Assembly: GCA_032433765.1 (NCBI GenBank) | Contig: JAVIAB010000160.1 | Coordinates: forward strand, 31,354,121-31,418,120 | DNA: 64,000 nucleotides | Reading direction: 5' to 3' | Origin: Megaustenia siamemsis | Taxonomy: Eukaryota; Mollusca; Gastropoda; Stylommatophora; Ariophantidae | In this document: positions 57,801-64,000 of the stretch, in pieces | How positions within the stretch are numbered: the stretch's first letter is position 1 | How the letters are laid out: each line of letters starts with the position of its first letter | Notes under the pieces: generated by a model | What the model was told of the DNA's origin: nothing | Seen by the model: the letters and a program-made list of their open reading frames with translations, nothing else | The model's database searches: none | Position numbers and translations under genes: made by a program

Positions 57801-60800
57801 TTTATCTAAGATCGTTATTGTCCTCGTGTTTGTTGTACTCAACACAATTGATACATCGTTTATCTAAGATCGTTATTGTCCTCGTGTTTGTTGTACTCAA
57901 CACAATTGAGTTATCGTCTATCTAAGATCGTTATTGTCCTCGTGTTTGTTGTACTCAACACAATTGATACATCGTCTATCTAAGATCGTTATTGTCCTCG
58001 TGTTTGTTGTACTCAACACAATTGATACATCTCTATCTAAGATCGTTATTGTCCTCGTGTTTGTTGTAACTCAACACAATTGATACATCGTCTATCTAAG
58101 ATCGTTATTGTCCTCGTGTTTGTTGTACTCAACACAATTGATACATCGCCTATCTAAGATCGTTATTGTCCTCGTGTTTGTTGTAACTCAACACAATTGA
58201 TACATCGTCTATCTAAGATCGTTATTGTCCTCGTGTTTGTTGTACTCAACACAATTGATACATCGTCTATCTAAGATCGTTATTGTCCTCGTGTTTGTTG
58301 TAACTCAACACAATTGATACATCGTTTATCTAAGATCGTTATTGTCCTCGTGTTTGTTGTAACTCAACACAATGATACATCGTTTATCTAAGATCGTTAT
58401 TGTCCTCGTGTTTGTTGTACTCAACACAATTGATACATCGTCTATCTAAGATCGTTATTGTCCTCGTGTTGTGTTGTACTCAACACAATTGATTATCGTC
58501 TATCTAAGATCGTTATTGTCCTCGTGTTTGTTGTACTCAACACAATTGATACATCGTTTATCTAAGATCGTTATTGTCCTCGTGTTTGTTGTACTCAACA
58601 CAATTGATACATCGTCTATCTAAGATCGTTATTGTCCTCGTGTTTGTTTGTACTCAACACAATTGATACATCGTCTATCTAAGATCGTTATTGTCCTCGT
58701 GTTTGTTGTACTCAACACAATTGATACATCGTCTATCTAAGATCGTTATCGTCCTCGTGTTTGTTGTACTCAACACAATTGATACATCGTCTATCTAAGA
58801 TCGTTATTGTCCTCGTGTTTGTTGTACTCAACACAATTGATACATCGTTTATCTAAGATCGTTATCGTCCTCGTGTTTGTTGTACTCAACACAATTGATA
58901 CATCGTCTATCTAAGATCGTTATTGTCCTCGTGTTTGTTGTACTCAACACAATTGATACATCGTCTATCTAAGATCGTTATTGTCCTCGTGTTTGTTGTA
59001 CTCAACACAATTGAGTTATCGTTATCTAAGATCGTTATTGTCCTCGTGTTTGTTGTACTCAACACAATTGATACATCTTCTATCTAAGATCGTTATTGTC
59101 CTCGTGTTTGTTGTACTCAACACAATTGGTTATCGTCTATCTAAGATCGTTATTGTCCTCGTGTTTGTTGTACTCAACACAATTGATACATCGTTTATCT
59201 AAGATCGTTATTGTCCTCGTGTTTGTTGTACTCAACACAATTGATACATCGTTATCTAAGATCGTTATTGTCCTCGTGTTTGTTGTACTCAACACAATTG
59301 AGTTACATCGTCTATCTAAGATCGTTATTGTCCTCGTGTTTGTTGTACTCAACACAATTGATACATCGTTTATCTAAGATCGTTATTGTCCTCGTGTTTG
59401 TTGTACTCAACACAATTGATACATCGTCTATCTAAGATCGTTATTGTCCTCGTGTTTGTTGTACTCAACACAATTGATACATCGTCTATCTAAGATCGTT
59501 ATTGTCCTCGTGTTTGTTGTACTCAACACAATTGATACATCGTTTATCTAAGATCGTTATTGTCCTCGTGTTTGTTGTACTCAACACAATTGATACATCG
59601 TCTATCTAAGATCGTTATTGTCCTCGTGTTTGTTGTAACTCAACACAATTGATACATCGTCTATCTAAGATCGTTATTGTCCTCGTGTTGTTGTGATGTT
59701 GATCGTGTCCTCGTGTTTGTTGTACTCAACACAATTGATACATCGTTTATCTAAGATCGTTATTGTCCTCGTGTTTGTTGTACTCAACACAATTGATACA
59801 TCGTTTATCTAAGATCGTTATTGTCCTCGTGTTTGTTGTACTCAACACAATTGATACATCGTTTATCTAAGATCGTTATTGTCCTCGTGTTTGTTGTACT
59901 CAACACAATTGATACATCGTTTATCTAAGATCGTTTATTGTCCTCGTGTTTGTTGTACTCAACACAATTGATACACCTCGTTTTATCAACAGATCGTTAA
60001 TGTCGTTCGTGTTTTGTTGTACTCAACACAATTGATACATCGTTTATCTAAGATCGTTATTGTCCTCGTGTTTGTTGTACTCAACACAATTGATACATCG
60101 TTTATCTAAGATCGTTATTGTCCTCGTGTTTGGTTGTACTCAACACAATTGATACATCGTCTATCTAAGATCGTTATTGTCCTCGTGTTTGTTGTACTCA
60201 ACACAATTGATACATCGTCTATCTAAGATCGTTATTGTCCTCGTGTTTGTTGTACTCAACACAATTGATACATCGTTTATCTAAGATCGTTATTGTCCTC
60301 GTGTTTGTTGTACTCAACACAATTGATACATCGTTTATCAAAGATCGTTATTGTCCTCGTGTTTGTTGTACTCAACACAATTGATACATCGCCTATCTAA
60401 GATCGTTATTGTCCTCGTGTTTGTTGTACTCAACACAATTGAGTTATCGTCTATCTAAGATCGTTATTGTCCTCGTGTTTGTTGTACTCAACACAATTGA
60501 TACATCGCCTATCTAAGATCGTTATTGTCCTCGTGTTTGTTGTACTCAACACAATTGAGTTATCGTCTATCTAAGATCGTTATTGTCCTCGTGTTTGTTG
60601 TACTCAACACAATTGATACATCGTCTATCTAAGATCGTTATTGTCCTCGTGTTTGTTGTACTCAACACAATTGATACATCGTCTATCTAAGATCGTTATT
60701 GTCCTCGTGTTTGTTGTAATCAACACAATTGATACATCGTTTATCTAAGATCGTTATTGTCCTCGTGTTTGTTGTACTCAACACAATTGATACATCGTTT

Positions 60801-63800
60801 ATCTAAGATCGTTATTGTCCTCGTGTTTGTTGTACTCAACACAATTGATACATCGCCTATCTAAGATCGTTATTGTCCTCGTGTTTGTTGTACTCAACAC
60901 AATTGATTATCGTTTATCTAAGATCGTTATTGTCCTCGTGTTTGTTGTACTCAACACAATTGAGTTATCGTTTATCTAAGATCGTTATTGTCCTCGTGTT
61001 TGTTGTACTCAACACAATTGATACATCGTCTATCTAAGATCGTTATTGTCCTCGTGTTTGTTGTACTCAACACAATTGATACATCGTCTATCTAAGATCG
61101 TTATTGTCCTCGTGTTTGTTGTACTCAACACAATTGATACATCGTTTATCTAATATCGTGTAACTTGATCGTCCTCGTGTTTGTTGTACTCAACACAATT
61201 GATTATCGTCTATCTAAGATCGTTATTGTCCTCGTGTTTGTTGTACTCAACACAATTGATACATCGCTATCTAAGATCGTTATTGTCCTCGTGTTTGTTG
61301 TACTCAACACAATTGATACATCGTCTATCTAAGATCGTTATTGTCCTCGTGTTTGTTGTACTCAACACAATTGATACATCGTCTATCTAAGATCGTTATT
61401 GTCCTCGTGTTTGTTGTAACTCAACACAATTGATACATCGTCTATCTAAGATCGTTATTGTCCTCGTGTTTGTTGTACTCAACACAATTGATACATCGTT
61501 TATCTAGATCGTTATTGTCCTCGTGTTTGTTGTACTCAACACAATTGATACATCGTCTATCTAAGATCGTTATTGTCCTCGTGTTTGTTGTACTCAACAC
61601 AATTGATACATCGTCTATCTAAGATCGTTATTGTCCTCGTGTTTGTTGTACTCAACACAATTGATTATCGTTTATCTAAGATCGTTATTGTCCTCGTGTT
61701 TGTTGTACTCAACACAATTGATACATCGTCTATCTAAGATCGTTATTGTCCTCGTGTTTGTTGTACTCAACACAATTGATACATCGTCTATCTAAGATCG
61801 TTATTGTCCTCGTGTTTGTTGTACTCAACACAATTGAGTTATCGTTTATCTAAGATCGTTATTGTCCTCGTGTTTGTTGTACTCAACACAATTGATACAT
61901 CGTCTTATCTAAGATCGTTATTGTCCTCGTGTTTGTTGTACTCAACACAATTGATACATCGTTTATCTAAGATCGTTATCGTCCTCGTGTTTGTTGTACT
62001 CAACACAATTGATACATCGTTTATCTAAGATCGTTATTGTCCTCGTGTTTGTTGTACTCAACACAATTGAGTTATCGTTTATCTAAGATCGTTATTGTCC
62101 TCGTGTTTGTTGTACTCAACACAATTGATACATCGTTTATCTAAGATCGTTATTGTCCTCGTGTTTGTTGTACTCAACACAATTGATACATCGTCTATCT
62201 AAGTCGTTATTGTCCTCGTGTTTGTTGTAACTCAACACAATTGATACATCGTTTATCTAAGATCGTTATTGTCCTCGTGTTTGTTGTACTCAACACAATT
62301 GATACATCGTTTATCTAAGATCGTTATTGTCCTCGTGTTTGTTGTACTCAACACAATTGATACATCGTTTATCTAAGATCGTTATATCGTCCTCGTGTTT
62401 GTTGTACTCAACACAATTGATTATCGTTTATCTAAGATCGTTATTGTCCTCGTGTTTGTTGTACTCAACACAATTGATACATCGTTTATCTAAGATCGTT
62501 ATTGTCCTCGTGTTTGTTGTACTCAACACAATTGATACATCGTCTATCTAAGATCGTTATTGTCCTCGTGTTTGTTGTACTCAACACAATTGAGTTATCG
62601 TCTATCTAAGATCGTTATTGTCCTCGTGTTTGTTGTACTCAACACAATTGATACATCGTTTATCTAAGATCGTTATTGTCCTCGTGTTTGTTGTACTCAA
62701 CACAATTGAGTACATCGTCTATCTAAGATCGTTATTGTCCTCGTGTTTGTTGTACTCAACACAATTGATACATCGTCTATCTAAGATCGTTATTGTCCTC
62801 GTGTTTGTTGTACTCAACACAATTGATACATCGTCTATCTAAGATCGTTATCGTCCTCGTGTTTGTTGTACTCAACACAATTGATACATCGTCTATCTAA
62901 GATCGTTATTGTCCTCGTGTTTGTTGTACTCAACACAATTGATACATCGTCTATCTAAGATCGTTATTGTCCTCGTGTTTGTTGTACTCAACACAATTGA
63001 TACATCGTTTATCTAAGATCGTTATTGTCCTCGTGTTTGTTGTACTCAACACAATTGATACATCGTTTATCTAAGATCGTTATTGTCCTCGTGTTTGTTG
63101 TACTCAACACAATTGATACATCGTCTATCTAAGATCGTTATTGTCTTCGTGTTTGTTGTACTCAACACAATTGAGTTATCGTTTATCTAAGATCGTTATT
63201 GTCCTCGTGTTTGTTGTACTCAACACAATTGATACATCGTTTATCTAAGATCGTTATTGTCCTCGTGTTTGTTGTACTCAACACAATTGATACATCGTCT
63301 ATCTAAGATCGTTATTGTCCTCGTGTTTGTTGTACTCAACACAATTGAGTTATCGTTTATCTAAGATCGTTATTGTCCTCGTGTTTGTTGTACTCAACAC
63401 AATTGATACATCGTTTATCTAAGATCGTTATTGTCCTCGTGTTTGTTGTACTCAACACAATTGATACATCGTTTATCTAAGATCGTTATTGTCCTCGTGT
63501 TTGTTGTACTCAACACAATTGATACATCGTTTATCTAAGATCGTTATCGTCCTCGTGTTTGTTGTACTCAACACAATTGAGTTATCGTTTATCTAAGATC
63601 GTTATTGTCCTCGTGTTTGTTGTACTCAACACAATTGATACATCGTTTATCTAAGATCGTTATCGTCCTCGTGTTTGTTGTACTCAACACAATTGATACA
63701 TCGTCTATCTAAGATCGTTATTGTCCTCGTGTTTGTTGTACTCAACACAATTGATACATCGTTTATCTAAGATCGTTATTGTCCTCGTGTTTGTTGTACT

Positions 63801-64000
63801 CAACACAATTGATACATCGTCTTATCTAAGATCGTTATCGTCCTCGTGTTTGTTGTACTCAACACAATTGATACATCGTTTATCTAAGATCGTTATTGTC
63901 CTCGTGTTTGTTGTACTCAACACAATTGAGTTATCGTTTATCTAAGATCGTTATTGTCCTCGTGTTTGTTGTACTCAACACAATTGATATCATCGTTTAT
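54832..64000. repeat. 58-bp satellite array, about 158 copies, open at window end
   Basis: The monomer reads ttgatacatcgtctatctaa, gatcgttattgtcctcgtgt, ttgttgtactcaacacaa: 58 bases. Variants: gtcta/gttta, gatacatcg/gagttatcg/gattatcg, and a one-base gtaactc form. Each unit contains the dyad TGTTG-TACT-CAACA. Irregular units lie near 59690-59710, 59975-60020 and 61155-61175. No regular higher order is evident by eye. The open frames in it come from the repeat and are not genes. Confidence 0.98.

Noticed and set aside
54900..63990. Many small hydrophobic ORFs on the + strand
   Set aside because: They are translations of the 58-bp satellite in rotating frames, each stopped by the same TAA.

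Overview
This is animal genomic DNA. The one host gene that can be read is split by nine GT-AG introns, and the rest is mostly non-LTR retrotransposons, tRNA-derived SINEs and tandem repeats. The repeat style (RTE-like LINEs with trinucleotide 3' tails, tRNA SINEs, long satellites) and the divergence of the host protein suggest an invertebrate, possibly a mollusc. That placement is a low-confidence inference.

The host gene is PPM1G, the nuclear PP2C-type Ser/Thr phosphatase (protein phosphatase 1G), on the + strand from 7921 to 41650 in ten exons. All ten exons, the splice phases, the start with an upstream in-frame stop, and a poly(A) signal at 41800 can be followed. The deduced protein is about 659 residues, longer than the roughly 546 of the human protein because of a Ser-rich and Asp/Glu-rich insert between the two halves of the catalytic domain. 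Exons 2 and 7 each lack one A in an A-run, which breaks the frame. Assembly error is the likeliest cause, since splice sites and the remaining coding sequence are well conserved.

Layout. 1-7700: LINE tails, SINEs, a 28-bp minisatellite and a complete but decayed RTE-like LINE. 7711-7920: PPM1G promoter and 5' UTR. 7921-41650: PPM1G, with introns carrying at least six LINE families or subfamilies (called A, B, C, C', D, E here), many with clear target-site duplications (TSDs), nested insertions, a twin-primed 5' inversion and a composite two-tRNA-head SINE. 41900-43160: decayed LINE tails, one amplified into a 61-bp minisatellite. 44225-47125: about 56 copies of a 47-52 bp repeat with an approximately 0.9-kb higher-order pattern. 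47-54.8 kb: retroelement debris and further minisatellites. 54832-64000: a 58-bp satellite, about 158 copies, running off the window.

I see no second host gene, no operon, no CRISPR array and no new defence or metabolic system. The interesting content is retrotransposition biology and satellite birth: a diverged monomer-like unit lies in a dispersed repeat about 2 kb upstream of the 58-bp satellite.
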